NCBI RefSeq assembly: GCF_002117005.1
Contig: NZ_CP021023.1
Location: 62,001-126,000 of the forward strand
DNA length: 64,000 nucleotides
Reading direction: 5' to 3'
From: Sedimentisphaera salicampi
GTDB taxonomy: Bacteria; Planctomycetota; Phycisphaerae; Sedimentisphaerales; Sedimentisphaeraceae
Positions 19,111-28,148 of this stretch are shown piece after piece. Numbering within the stretch: position 1 is the first letter of the stretch; each line of letters opens with the position of its first letter. A program made the translations under genes and the position numbers. Under the pieces are notes generated by a model. That model did not search any database. It saw nothing but the letters and a program-made list of their open reading frames with translations, and was not told the DNA's origin.

Positions 19111-19225
19111 AAATTTATAAGAGAAGATGTTTCAAAATTTGGACGGCAGTTTTAGGTGGGCTGCTTGGCATATAGACCGGCAGGAAATCATAGCCGCCTG
19201 TCATATCTATAAATTCCCGCTGCAA

Positions 19226-19257
19226 GAAAAAAGGCCGAACGAATTTCGTCCGGCCTT
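19226..19257 (-). terminator. Rho-independent terminator of nifJ
   Basis: AAGGCCGAACG (19231-19241) and CGTCCGGCCTT (19247-19257) form an 11-base stem with one mismatch. On the minus strand it is followed by a T run (A bases at 19227-19232). It lies 31 bases after the nifJ stop. The plus direction has fewer T bases, so it may also partly end the PEP-CTERM transcripts. Confidence 0.75.
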
Positions 19258-19287
19258 TATGTGATTTATTTTTTCTGAGAGAAAAGT

Positions 19288-22200
19288 TTACTGCTTATCG
19301 CATTCCATATTAGCGATATTTTCAAGCAGGCAGAATTTCCTCTTGGCGTCTTTAGAGCCTTCTTGCATCATCTTTTCAGCTGCCTCAGGATTGCTCTTCA
19401 TCAGCACCTTCCAGCGGTTTTCGCCCTTGGCGAATTCATCGAATCCGATAGTAGGCGCTTTGCTGTCGAGCTTGAGCGGGTTCTTGCCTTCAGAGGCGAG
19501 GTCAGGATTGAATCTGTAGAGAGGCCAGTGGCCGCTGTTTACAGCCTTTTTCTGCTCGTCGAGCCCGCAGGTCATATTGATGCCGTGAGCGATACAGTGT
19601 GAGTATGCGAGGATGATGCTCGGGCCGTTGTATGCTTCTGCTTCAACGAACGCCTTCACCATCTGATTCGGATTCGCTCCCACTGCCACCTTGGCAACGT
19701 ATATTCCGCCGTAGGTCATTGAGATCATACCGAGATCTTTCTTCGGCATCTGCTTTCCGCCTGCGGCAAACTTGGCCACAGCACCCAGCGGCGTAGATTT
19801 AGACATCTGCCCGCCTGTGTTGGAGTAAACCTCTGTATCAAGCACGAGCAGGTTCACATCGCTTCCGCTTGCAAGCACATGGTCAACACCGTGGCTGTCG
19901 ATATCGTATGCCCAGCCGTCGCCGCCGAGAATCCATACGCTCTTATGTACGAGGTAATCAGCAAGCGTTGTTATCTCTTTGCCCAGCTCGCCGCAGCCCT
20001 CGCAGGCAGCCTTGAGCTTCTTAACTCTCGCCCGCTGGTCTTCAATGCCGGATTGGTCTTTCGTGTAAACGTTTGCTTTGATCTGCTCAGCGAGCTCTGA
20101 ATCAACGCAGCCGTTTTCTACTGCCGTATCGAGCTTCTCTATTGCCTGCTGCTTGAGGCGGTCTGCTGTAAGACGCATACCCATACCGAATTCGGCATTG
20201 TCTTCGAATAAGCTGTTAGACCATGCCGGCCCGTATCCGTCAGCCCTCTTCGTGTAAGGTGTGGTTGGCAGGTTTCCGCCGTATATAGATGAGCAGCCGG
20301 TAGCATTTCCGATTACCGCACGGTCGCCGAAGAGCTGAGAGAGCAGCTTAACATAAGCTGTTTCGCCGCAGCCTGCGCAAGCTCCGCTGAATTCAAACAG
20401 CGGCTCAACAAACTGACTTCCCTTAACAGAAGCAACTTTGTATTTATCAGGATCGGTGTTAGGCAGATTCAGGAAGAAGTCCCAGTTTTCTGCTTCTGAA
20501 TCGCGAAGCGGTTCCTGATGCTCCATATTGATTGCCTTCTTGCCTTCGATTTCCTTGCTCTTGCCCGGGCAGTTCTCAACGCATGCCCCGCAGCCTGTGC
20601 AGTCTTCCGGAGCTACCTGAACTGTAAACTTCATGCCCTTGAGGTCTTTGCCCTTGGCATCAACGCTCTTGAATGTCTCAGGTGCGTTTTTCAGATTGTC
20701 TTCTTCGTATGCCTTAACGCGAATAGCCGCATGCGGACACACCAGCGAACACTGGCCGCACTGAATACACAGTTCCGGCTCCCATACAGGGATGTTTACA
20801 GCAATATTGCGTTTCTCGTATTTGGTTGTTCCTGTGGGGAATTTCCCGTCCACAGGCATCTTGCTCACCGGCACGCTGTCGCCCTTGCCGGAGAGAATCG
20901 GTGCAAGCACTTCCTTAACGAATTCAGGTGCGTCATCCGGTACAACCTGCGCCATCTCTTTCTTGCTTGTTGCATCAGAGGGCACGTTAACCTTTTGAAC
21001 GCTGTTTACAGCAGCATCTACTGCATCAGAGTTCATCTGAACGACTTTTTCGCCCTTCTTGCCGTAAGTCTTCTTGATAGCGTCTTTGATTGCATCAATC
21101 GCTTTTTCAGCAGGTATAACTTCGCTGATCTTGAAGAATGCTGTCTGCATTATTACGTTGATTCTCGCACCGAGCCCGAGCTTCTCTGCAATGCCGATAG
21201 CGTCGATTACGTAGAAATTAAGCTTCTTGTCTATAATCTGCTGCTGCACCTGCTTGGGCAGTGTGCACCATACATCAGAGGCATCATGTGAGCTTGTCAG
21301 CAGGAATGTTGCTTCGTCTTTGGCGTTGCTGAGCATATCATACTTCTCAAGGAAGCTTGGGTTATGACAGGCCACAAAATCCGCTTGGCTGATAAGATAT
21401 GGCTTTCTCAGAAGGCTTTTGCCGAAGCGAAGGTGAGATACTGTTACAGCACCGGCCTTCTTGGAATCGTAAACGAAGTAGCCCTGGGCGTAGTTATCTG
21501 TGAGTGAGCCGATGATCTTGATTGAGTTTTTGTTTGCTCCTACAGTACCGTCAGACCCGAGGCCGTAGAACATTGCCTCGAACGCATCGGATTTGAGGTT
21601 GAATGATGGATCAAAGTCAACGCTCTTATTTGTAACATCGTCTTCAATTCCCACAACAAAGCTGTTGATCGGCTCTTTGAGGTCGAGGTTTGCAAATACT
21701 CCCTTGACCATTGCCGGCGTGAATTCTTTAGAGCCAAGTCCGTAGCGTCCTCCCACTGTAACAGGATAATCCTTGAATTCAGTGAGTCCTTCAGACATTG
21801 CCTCGCCTATAGCTGTGCGAACATCCACGTAAAGCGGTTCGCCAACAGAGCCCGGCTCTTTTGTTCTGTCGAGAACGGCAATCTTCTTAACTGTTTTCGG
21901 CAGGGCGTTGATGAAGTGTTTAACGCTGAAAGGCCGATAGAGACGCACTTTCAATACGCCCACTTTTTCCCCGGCTTCGGACATCTCTTCTACAGTTTCG
22001 TGTACTGTATCAGCGCCTGAGCCCATAACGATAATAACCTTCTCAGCGTCCTCTGCGCCCACATAGTCAAACAGCTTGTATTGGCGCCCTGTAACTTCAT
22101 AAAACTTGTCCATAGCCTTCTGAACTATGGCCGGAGCAGCATTGTAGTATTTGTTTACAGTCTCACGCCCCTGGAAATAAACATCAGGATTTTGGGCAGT

Positions 22201-22851
22201 ACCAGAGATTACAGGATGATCCGGACTGAGGCCTCTTTGCCTGTGCTCGCGTACTTTGTCATCATTTATAAGAGCCTTCATATCATCAAGAGCAAGTTCT
22301 TCAACCTTCTTGATTTCGTGGCTCGTACGGAAACCGTCGAAGAAGTGTACGAATGGAACTCTTGATTCAAGCGTTGAAGCCTGAGCAATCAGAGCCATAT
22401 CCATAACTTCCTGAACAGAATTGGAGCAGAGCATTGCAAAGCCCGTCTGGCGGCAGGCCATCACATCCGAGTGGTCTCCGAAAATGCTCAGCGCCTGGCA
22501 TGCAAGAGATCTGGCCGAAACATGGAAAACTGTCGGCAAGAGCTCGCCGGCAATCTTGTACATATTCGGGATCATTAAAAGAAGGCCCTGAGAAGCGGTG
22601 AATGTGGTTGTAAGTGCGCCTGTCGCAAGAGCACCGTGGACAGCTCCAGCTGCTCCGCCTTCTGACTGCATCTCAGTTACCGAGGGGACTGAACCCCAGA
22701 TATTTTTTTGGCCGGCTGCTGATTTTGCGTCAGAAATCTCACCCATGGGCGAGGATGGGGTGATCGGATAAATCGCAATCACCTCGTTGGTAGCATGTGC
22801 TACGTGTGCCGCAGCAGTGTTACCGTCTATAGTTACCATTTTTCTTGACAT
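19288..22851 (-). CDS. nifJ: Pyruvate:ferredoxin (flavodoxin) oxidoreductase
   Basis: A 1187-residue single-chain enzyme, the usual length of the homodimeric PFOR. It converts pyruvate and CoA to acetyl-CoA, CO2 and reduced ferredoxin in anaerobic metabolism. Visible parts are the N-terminal pyrimidine-binding domain (GNTAAAHVAHATNEVIAIYP), the transketolase C-like and gamma regions, and two 4Fe-4S motifs (CIQCGQCSLVCP and CTGCGACVENCP). A Cys pair near CAGCGETAY ligates the third cluster. The thiamine diphosphate region is GDGWAYDIDSHG with VYSNTGGQMS. It stands alone with its own terminator. The presence of PFOR supports an anaerobic lifestyle. Confidence 0.97.
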   Translation of the reverse strand: MSRKMVTIDGNTAAAHVAHATNEVIAIYPITPSSPMGEISDAKSAAGQKNIWGSVPSVTEMQSEGGAAGAVHGALATGALTTTFTASQGLLLMIPNMYKIAGELLPTVFHVSARSLACQALSIFGDHSDVMACRQTGFAMLCSNSVQEVMDMALIAQASTLESRVPFVHFFDGFRTSHEIKKVEELALDDMKALINDDKVREHRQRGLSPDHPVISGTAQNPDVYFQGRETVNKYYNAAPAIVQKAMDKFYEVTGRQYKLFDYVGAEDAEKVIIVMGSGADTVHETVEEMSEAGEKVGVLKVRLYRPFSVKHFINALPKTVKKIAVLDRTKEPGSVGEPLYVDVRTAIGEAMSEGLTEFKDYPVTVGGRYGLGSKEFTPAMVKGVFANLDLKEPINSFVVGIEDDVTNKSVDFDPSFNLKSDAFEAMFYGLGSDGTVGANKNSIKIIGSLTDNYAQGYFVYDSKKAGAVTVSHLRFGKSLLRKPYLISQADFVACHNPSFLEKYDMLSNAKDEATFLLTSSHDASDVWCTLPKQVQQQIIDKKLNFYVIDAIGIAEKLGLGARINVIMQTAFFKISEVIPAEKAIDAIKDAIKKTYGKKGEKVVQMNSDAVDAAVNSVQKVNVPSDATSKKEMAQVVPDDAPEFVKEVLAPILSGKGDSVPVSKMPVDGKFPTGTTKYEKRNIAVNIPVWEPELCIQCGQCSLVCPHAAIRVKAYEEDNLKNAPETFKSVDAKGKDLKGMKFTVQVAPEDCTGCGACVENCPGKSKEIEGKKAINMEHQEPLRDSEAENWDFFLNLPNTDPDKYKVASVKGSQFVEPLFEFSGACAGCGETAYVKLLSQLFGDRAVIGNATGCSSIYGGNLPTTPYTKRADGYGPAWSNSLFEDNAEFGMGMRLTADRLKQQAIEKLDTAVENGCVDSELAEQIKANVYTKDQSGIEDQRARVKKLKAACEGCGELGKEITTLADYLVHKSVWILGGDGWAYDIDSHGVDHVLASGSDVNLLVLDTEVYSNTGGQMSKSTPLGAVAKFAAGGKQMPKKDLGMISMTYGGIYVAKVAVGANPNQMVKAFVEAEAYNGPSIILAYSHCIAHGINMTCGLDEQKKAVNSGHWPLYRFNPDLASEGKNPLKLDSKAPTIGFDEFAKGENRWKVLMKSNPEAAEKMMQEGSKDAKRKFCLLENIANMECDKQ

Positions 22852-23249
22852 AATAACTCCATCGTTATCTGCATATTATATGTTTTTCTAAGCTCACTTG
22901 AACTTAAAGCTTAAAGTCGATTAAAAACTGCTCCCTGCTTAGCTTGTTTTGTAAGGGAAAAAAACAGCGGCCGGCAGGAGTTGCAAGCAGTTTTGATTTT
23001 CCGGTTTAAGGGCTTAATATATAAGCCTTAAAAAACCCATATCATTATATGTTTTTCGTGCTTAACATCAATACATTTCGTTATAGTTTTTCACAAAAGT
23101 GAGCAAAACACGCTATATATAACCTTAACTGCGATACGTGGAATCGTTTTGATTTGTTTGATTTACCTGAATGCGGTCTTTTCCTCCGCTTTTAGATTAA
23201 AAAACAGAGGCTGAATGCCGCTTAAGCGATTTTGCATCACCGCTTAAAT
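22852..23249. other. Gene-free stretch upstream of nifJ
   Basis: About 400 AT-rich bases that should carry the nifJ promoter on the minus strand. A ribosome binding site (GGAG, complement near 22857-22861) precedes nifJ. TTAAGCG (23222-23228) and CGCTTAA (23241-23247) form a 7-pair hairpin just after the cupin gene stop, without a T run. No gene or RNA was recognised. Confidence 0.45.
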
Positions 23250-23693
23250 CTATTTTACATACTCAGTGCCGTCCGGCCCAACGGCATGCAGCTCCAGCAA
23301 TACGCCTTCCTCCCTCGTTTCGGCGTAGTGAGCCTTGTTTGCGGGCTCTGTAAAGAAGCTGCCGGCCGGCATTTCCCTGAGCTTTGATTTGTCGAAAGTC
23401 TCGCCGAAAGCAAAGTGTATCTTTCCTGAAAGAACAGTTACTCGCCGCAGTGTATTCGGATGTCTGTGCGGCTCTATTTTAAAATTTGGCGGGAACATTA
23501 TCCGCTGAACGTAAGGGGCAGGCTCTGAGGGGTCGCCGATTAACGTTGCTGTTTGAAGTGAATGCATTTTGGGATTGCTTTGCCATTCAATCTCATCAGG
23601 CAGAATTTGAACAGCCTGCTCAGTTTTGCTGGCAGAGCAGCCGGCAAGCAGAAGAGCGGCTGACAATAATATGTAAACCTTTCTTGCTACCAT
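23250..23693 (-). CDS. Cupin-domain lipoprotein
   Basis: A 147-residue protein with a lipoprotein signal: MVARKVYILLSAALLLAGCS, lipobox LAGC with Cys at residue 19. The rest is one cupin barrel: motif 1 is FKIEPHRHPNTLRRVTVLSG (G..HxH...E-like) and motif 2 is PANKAHYAETREEG. The two His of HRH and the later His suit a metal site. It is probably anchored in the periplasm or outer membrane, with an unknown ligand, perhaps a sugar acid given the neighbouring uronate genes. The kduI terminator lies between, so it is likely a separate transcript. Confidence 0.85.
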   Translation of the reverse strand: MVARKVYILLSAALLLAGCSASKTEQAVQILPDEIEWQSNPKMHSLQTATLIGDPSEPAPYVQRIMFPPNFKIEPHRHPNTLRRVTVLSGKIHFAFGETFDKSKLREMPAGSFFTEPANKAHYAETREEGVLLELHAVGPDGTEYVK

Positions 23694-23782
23694 AATTTTT
23701 CCTTATGCAAAATTCTCTTATATGAACAGAGGTTGATAATACCACAATTCATTTAAAGCTTCAAGCTCCATTTTACGATAAC

Positions 23783-23814
23783 AAAAAAAACTGCGGGGAT
23801 TAAGCCCGCAGTTT
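23783..23814 (-). terminator. Rho-independent terminator after kduI
   Basis: CTGCGGG (23791-23797) pairs with CCCGCAG (23805-23811), extended by three A-T pairs. On the minus strand the stem is followed by eight T (A run at 23783-23790). It lies about 26 bases after the kduI stop and closes the uronate operon. Confidence 0.85.
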
Positions 23815-23839
23815 CAGGTTTTAGATGTTTATTGCTTGT

Positions 23840-24670
23840 CTATTTGAGGTCGTCTATTCCGAGGTGGTCCATGTCGTTGAAGTCCTGATTTTCGCCGCCC
23901 ATCCCCCAGCAGAAGCGGTAGCCGGATGTGCCTGCTCCAGAGTGTATAGACCAGCTTGGTGAAACCAATGCCTGCTTATCAGCAACCACAATATGTCTCA
24001 TCTCGTCGGGCTTGCCCATAAAATGGAACACGCGGTTTTCTTTCGAGATATCGAAATACATATAAGCCTCCATCCTGCGCGGGTGCAGGTGCGGGGGCAT
24101 TGTATTCCATACGCTGCCCTTGGCTATTTCTGTGAACCCCATTACAAGCTGGCAGCTCTCAATTCCGTCCGGATGGATGTATTTGTATATTGTGCGTTCG
24201 TTGCAGGTGTCTTTTGAGCCAAGATGTGCCTGAAGGGCATCTTCGATTTTAGCATGCTTAACCGGATACTCTTTATGAGCTGGGTAGCTTAGCAAATAGA
24301 AGCACGCCGGCTCCGAGCCGTTCTTGCTGCTGAATGTAATTTCTCTGCTTCCGCGTCCGATATAGAGGCATTCAAGCTTTTTTATATCGAAAGACTGCCC
24401 GTCAACCTCAATCGCTCCTTCTCCGCCTGCGTTCAAAACTCCGAGTTCTCGGCGTTTGCAGAAAAACTCTGCCCTCAGCTCGTCTGCTGTGCTGAGCGTA
24501 AGAGGCTTATCAGCGGGAACAGCAGAGCCTATGATAGCCCTGTCAACATCTGAATAAACCATCTCGATAGTATCGGCCTTGAAAAGGGTTTCTATCAGGA
24601 AATTATCACGTATTTCCTGATTTGTCATTCTTGAAAATCTAACTGGATCTGGTGAATACCTTACTTCCAT
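23840..24670 (-). CDS. kduI: 5-dehydro-4-deoxy-D-glucuronate isomerase
   Basis: A 276-residue KduI of normal length that turns 5-keto-4-deoxyuronate, formed from unsaturated uronates, into 2,5-diketo-3-deoxygluconate. The N-terminus MEVRYSPDPVRF and the metal-binding stretch MPPHLHPRRMEAYMYFD are typical: two His and one Glu, with the fourth ligand in the later WSIHSGAGT. Fold is a double cupin, acting in the cytoplasm. AGGAG precedes the ATG. It is the last gene of the IclR-kduD-kdgK-eda-kduI unit, 83 bases after eda. Substrates would come from pectin, alginate-like or glycosaminoglycan-like polymers cut by lyases encoded elsewhere. Confidence 0.96.
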   Translation of the reverse strand: MEVRYSPDPVRFSRMTNQEIRDNFLIETLFKADTIEMVYSDVDRAIIGSAVPADKPLTLSTADELRAEFFCKRRELGVLNAGGEGAIEVDGQSFDIKKLECLYIGRGSREITFSSKNGSEPACFYLLSYPAHKEYPVKHAKIEDALQAHLGSKDTCNERTIYKYIHPDGIESCQLVMGFTEIAKGSVWNTMPPHLHPRRMEAYMYFDISKENRVFHFMGKPDEMRHIVVADKQALVSPSWSIHSGAGTSGYRFCWGMGGENQDFNDMDHLGIDDLK

Positions 24671-24753
24671 TTTTTTCTCCTGTCTAATCTTATTATTTCT
24701 TGATTACTACTCTACTATTTTTTAACCGTCATTTTGTAAAAATCTCAGTTTGC

Positions 24754-25431
24754 TTAAATCTTTGTTCTGATCTTGCTGATTTTACTTATCACTTCCGCTG
24801 TTTTATCGGTAAGCTTTTTGTAGTCTTCTTTTGAAGAAAAGCTCCCTTTAATTAGTTTTGAGCCTATTCCTGCAGCAGCGATCCCTGCAGAAAACCACTC
24901 TTCAAGGCTCTTATCTGTGGGGGCTACGCCGCCTGTCGGCATAAGCTCTGCCCAAGGCATAGGCGCTTTCAATGCCTTTGCAAAAGCCGGCCCGCCTACC
25001 TGCTCTCCGGGAAATATCTTGCAGATCTCAACGCCCAGTTCGTGAGCCTGATGAATCTCCGATGCGCTGCCGCACCCCGGGCTGTAGGGAATTTTGCGTT
25101 TATTGCAGAGCAGGGCGGTTTCTCTGTCCAGAATCGGCGAAACTATGAAATCGGCACCTGCCGCTATATACATTGCAGCAGTGGGTGCATCGCAAACAGA
25201 CCCTGCACCTATGATCATTTCTGGGAGGCTTTCATCCCTGTAAGCCGCAAGCTCTTTGAACACATCTATCGCTCTGTCTCCGCGGTTGGTAAACTCGATA
25301 ACTCTCGCCCCGCCTTCTGCGCAGGCCCTCATTATCCCGCAGGAAGTTTCAGCGTCCGGCCTGTAAAACACCGGCACAAGACCAATGTTTTTCATTGCAC
25401 AGAGCGTTTCGAGTCTTGAATGTTTAGCCAT
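24754..25431 (-). CDS. eda: KDPG aldolase (2-dehydro-3-deoxy-6-phosphogluconate aldolase)
   Basis: A 225-residue class I aldolase that splits 2-keto-3-deoxy-6-phosphogluconate into pyruvate and glyceraldehyde 3-phosphate. The Schiff-base lysine is K138 in EICKIFPGEQ. The catalytic E46 lies in RVIEFTNRGD, and phosphate contacts are in MPTGGVAPT and AAGIGSKL. The TIM-barrel length is normal. The ATG at 25431 has CGGAG upstream. It sits 20 bases after kdgK, so the kinase that makes its substrate is co-expressed. Confidence 0.95.
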   Translation of the reverse strand: MAKHSRLETLCAMKNIGLVPVFYRPDAETSCGIMRACAEGGARVIEFTNRGDRAIDVFKELAAYRDESLPEMIIGAGSVCDAPTAAMYIAAGADFIVSPILDRETALLCNKRKIPYSPGCGSASEIHQAHELGVEICKIFPGEQVGGPAFAKALKAPMPWAELMPTGGVAPTDKSLEEWFSAGIAAAGIGSKLIKGSFSSKEDYKKLTDKTAEVISKISKIRTKI

Positions 25432-25451
25432 AACTAATCTCCGTTAATAAA

Positions 25452-26552
25452 TCAGCGGGCAATTCTCGCCGAACCGCCTTCAACGAGTCTTTCCACTTCT
25501 TTAAGACTTGCGGTTGTCGTATCGCCCGTGGTGGTCATTGCAAGCGCTCCGTGCGCTGCCCCGTAATCAACTGCTGTCTGCGGGTCTTTGCCTTCCATCA
25601 GGGCGTAGATCAGCCCTGAGGCGAAGCTGTCTCCTCCGCCAACGCGGTCTAAGATTTCGAGTTTCTCGCGGAGCTGGGCATCGTAAAATTCCCCGCCTGC
25701 GTAGAGCACTGCCCCCCAGTCGTTCTTTGTTGCGGTAATTGCGTTTCTCAGGGTCGTTGCAACTGCCTTGAAATTCGGGAATTCGCTCACTGCTTCACGA
25801 ATCATTTTTTTGAAGTTTGCCGGATCAAGCTTGCTGCATTTTTCATCAAGCCCATGAACCTCAAATCCAAGCGAAGCTGAAAAATCCTCTTCATTGCCTA
25901 TCATAACATCTACAAGCGGAGCAATCTCTCGATTAACCTGCATCGCTTTTTTCTTGCCGCCGATATCTTTCCAGAGTGATGCACGGTAGTTTAAGTCGTA
26001 TGATACAACTGTGCCGTATTTCTTTGCCGCCTGCATTGCCTCGATTAAGACTTCCGGCGTGGTCTCGCTGAGCCCTGCATATATACCGCCTGAATGAAAC
26101 CAGCGAACGCCGTCATTCCCAAATATTGAATTCCAATCTATATCGCCTTTTTTAATCTGAGATGCAGCGCTGCCGGCGCGGTCATTGCAGCCTACTGCTG
26201 CCCGCACCCCGAAGCCTCGTTCTGTGAAATTCAGTCCTACCCGAGTCTTGCGGCCAATCCCGTCAAACGGTACCCATTTAATGTATTCAAGTCCTGTGCC
26301 GCCCTGATACAGCAAATCCTCAAGAAGCCGTCCTACCGGATTATCCACAATTGCTGTTACTACAGCAGCCCGTTTGCCAAAGCAGCGTTTGAGCCCACGA
26401 GCTACGTTATACTCTCCGCCGCCTTCCCAAACGTTAAACTGGCGGGTTGTGTGGATTCTGTTCTCGCCCGGGTCCAGCCGGAGCATAACCTCGCCAAGCG
26501 AGATAATATCATATTTGCATTCTGATTCAGGACGTAATTTCAGTTTGTTCAT
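25452..26552 (-). CDS. kdgK: 2-keto-3-deoxygluconate kinase (PfkB family)
   Basis: A 366-residue PfkB-type sugar kinase that phosphorylates 2-keto-3-deoxygluconate to KDPG. Motifs are YDIISLGEVMLRLDPGE at the N-terminus, then FNVWEGGGEYNVARGL, and the ATP/anion-hole signature RVGGGDSFASGLIYALMEG with the catalytic Asp in GGGDSF. ATG at 26552 is chosen over an upstream TTG because GGAAG lies at proper distance. Its substrate is inferred from the cluster (kduI, kduD, eda). It is somewhat longer than the usual 310-340 residues. It begins 36 bases after kduD. Confidence 0.92.
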   Translation of the reverse strand: MNKLKLRPESECKYDIISLGEVMLRLDPGENRIHTTRQFNVWEGGGEYNVARGLKRCFGKRAAVVTAIVDNPVGRLLEDLLYQGGTGLEYIKWVPFDGIGRKTRVGLNFTERGFGVRAAVGCNDRAGSAASQIKKGDIDWNSIFGNDGVRWFHSGGIYAGLSETTPEVLIEAMQAAKKYGTVVSYDLNYRASLWKDIGGKKKAMQVNREIAPLVDVMIGNEEDFSASLGFEVHGLDEKCSKLDPANFKKMIREAVSEFPNFKAVATTLRNAITATKNDWGAVLYAGGEFYDAQLREKLEILDRVGGGDSFASGLIYALMEGKDPQTAVDYGAAHGALAMTTTGDTTTASLKEVERLVEGGSARIAR

Positions 26553-26588
26553 AATAACTTCCAAGCCTTGATCCGATATATCACAGTT

Positions 26589-27350
26589 TTACCTTGCAAG
26601 CCATCCGCCGTCAACGGCAATGGTGTATCCGTTCATATAATCTGATGCCTCTGATGCAAGAAATACTGCTGCTCCCTGCAAATCCTCCGGTTTGCCCCAT
26701 CTGCCGGCAGGTATGCGGCCTAAAATTGCCTTGCTTCTCTCAGGATCGTCCCGCAGCGGCTTTGTATTGTCTGTGGCCATATACCCAGGGGCAATTCCGT
26801 TGGTGTTGATCCCGTGTTTGGCGAGTTCATTTGCCATAAGTTTTGTAAGCCCCATTACAGCGCTTTTTGAGGAGGTGTATGAGGGAACAAAGATTCCCCC
26901 TTGGAAGCTCAGCATTGAAGCGATGTTGATTATCTTTCCGCCTCTGCCCTGTTCTATAAGAACCTTGCTGACTTCCTGGCTCAAAAAGAAAAGAGTGCGG
27001 AGGTTCACGTTCAAAACATCGTCCCAGTCTTTCTCTGAGAATTCTGTGAAGGGAGCTCTGCGGATAGTGCCTGCATTATTAACAAGGATGTCTATGCCGC
27101 CCAGTTCCTGTCTGGTTCTGGTAACTATCTCACCAACAGGCTCTTTATTCGTGAGATCGGCCTGAATGGTGATGCATTCCCTGCCAAGGTTTTCGATTTT
27201 TGTTTTGGTTTCTTCCATGCTGGTCTTGGCAACAAGGGCAACATCAGCTCCGGCTTCTGCAAGACCGATTGCCATAGCCTGTCCGAGACCGCGGGAACCG
27301 CCTGTTACAATTGCATTTTTTCCGTCCAGTTTGAATTTTTCTAAAATCAT
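26589..27350 (-). CDS. kduD: 2-dehydro-3-deoxy-D-gluconate 5-dehydrogenase (SDR)
   Basis: A 253-residue short-chain dehydrogenase, the same length as characterised KduD proteins. It reduces 2,5-diketo-3-deoxygluconate to 2-keto-3-deoxygluconate with NAD(P)H. Motifs are the nucleotide loop TGGSRGLGQAM, NNAGT, the catalytic Ser in NIASML, YTSSK with the Tyr/Lys pair, and PGYMATDNT. ATG at 27350 is chosen over the ATG at 27356 because AGGAG then has a 6-base spacer rather than abutting the start. It follows the IclR regulator by 36 bases. Confidence 0.93.
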   Translation of the reverse strand: MILEKFKLDGKNAIVTGGSRGLGQAMAIGLAEAGADVALVAKTSMEETKTKIENLGRECITIQADLTNKEPVGEIVTRTRQELGGIDILVNNAGTIRRAPFTEFSEKDWDDVLNVNLRTLFFLSQEVSKVLIEQGRGGKIINIASMLSFQGGIFVPSYTSSKSAVMGLTKLMANELAKHGINTNGIAPGYMATDNTKPLRDDPERSKAILGRIPAGRWGKPEDLQGAAVFLASEASDYMNGYTIAVDGGWLAR

Positions 27351-27386
27351 TTTCATCTCCTGTAAAACATTGAATTTCCCGTTGTC

Positions 27387-28148
27387 TTAATTTCCCGAAT
27401 AACCCATTGATTTGCTCAAATTTTCTGCGGCTGTAATAACTTCTTCTGAAAAACCTTCCAGCCGGTTTTCTGAGAGGTTGTCTGAAGGGCCGGTTATTCC
27501 AATAGAAGCGCATATTTCCCTGCTGCCGTTTCTTACAGGTGCAGCCAGACAGCATACATTATTGTGATACTCTTGAGCATCCACGCTGTAACCTTTTTCA
27601 AGGATTTTGTTTACTTCTTCCTGCATTTCTTCGAGAGTTGTTATGGTGTTTGCGGTAAATTTCTCCGGCAGGTGATTTGAATAGTATTCCTTTAGCTTAT
27701 TCTTGTAAATATGCGCCAGAAAAATTTTCCCTGTAGAGGAGCAGTACAAAGGAACTGTAGTACCCGGCCTTGAGGCCACTCGTACCGGGTTTGGGCTGTC
27801 GTGAACTTCAAGAATCAGCGACTGCCAGCCCGTTGGGATGGCAAGGTGGCTCGTGCAGCCAGTTTTATTTGCCAGATCACGCAGATATGGAACGCACAGA
27901 GACCTTATTTCCATAGAATGCAGTGATTCAAGGCCGATTCTCACAAGCTGAGTGCCCGCGAAGAAAAGCCCTTTTTTCTTTTGCACCATCTCTTGTGCGC
28001 ATAATGTTTGAAGTATTCTGTAAACCGTCGTTCTTGCAGTTTCAGATCTCTCTTCAATCTCTGATGCGCTCAGCCCTTTAGGATTTTCTGCTAAAAGCAT
28101 TAGTATTTTGCAAGTCTTGGTTATGTTGGGAATCTGATATTTATTCAT
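27387..28148 (-). CDS. IclR family transcriptional regulator of uronate operon
   Basis: A 253-residue IclR regulator: winged helix-turn-helix at about 5-70 (LSASEIEERSETARTTVYRI) and effector-binding domain at about 75-245 (GCTSHLAIPTGWQSLILEVH, then STGKIFLAH and VCCLAAPVRN). KdgR, the classical regulator of pectin and 2-keto-3-deoxygluconate metabolism, is of this family. It is the first gene of the operon it presumably controls, with kduD next. No clear operator palindrome could be fixed in the 150 bases upstream. Confidence 0.92.
   Translation of the reverse strand: MNKYQIPNITKTCKILMLLAENPKGLSASEIEERSETARTTVYRILQTLCAQEMVQKKKGLFFAGTQLVRIGLESLHSMEIRSLCVPYLRDLANKTGCTSHLAIPTGWQSLILEVHDSPNPVRVASRPGTTVPLYCSSTGKIFLAHIYKNKLKEYYSNHLPEKFTANTITTLEEMQEEVNKILEKGYSVDAQEYHNNVCCLAAPVRNGSREICASIGITGPSDNLSENRLEGFSEEVITAAENLSKSMGYSGN

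Noticed and set aside
15790-19121. Repeated DNA considered as a CRISPR array or mobile element
   Set aside because: Repeats are long, gene-associated and about 650-1300 bases apart with coding sequence between; there are no short spacers, transposase or terminal inverted repeats.
20518-21291. Open frame of 257 codons on the plus strand
   Set aside because: Antisense to nifJ; Cys- and Leu-rich translation without a family pattern.
23222-23247. 7-pair hairpin after the cupin gene as a terminator
   Set aside because: No T run follows on the minus strand and the stem is AT-rich; reported only as content of the intergenic stretch.
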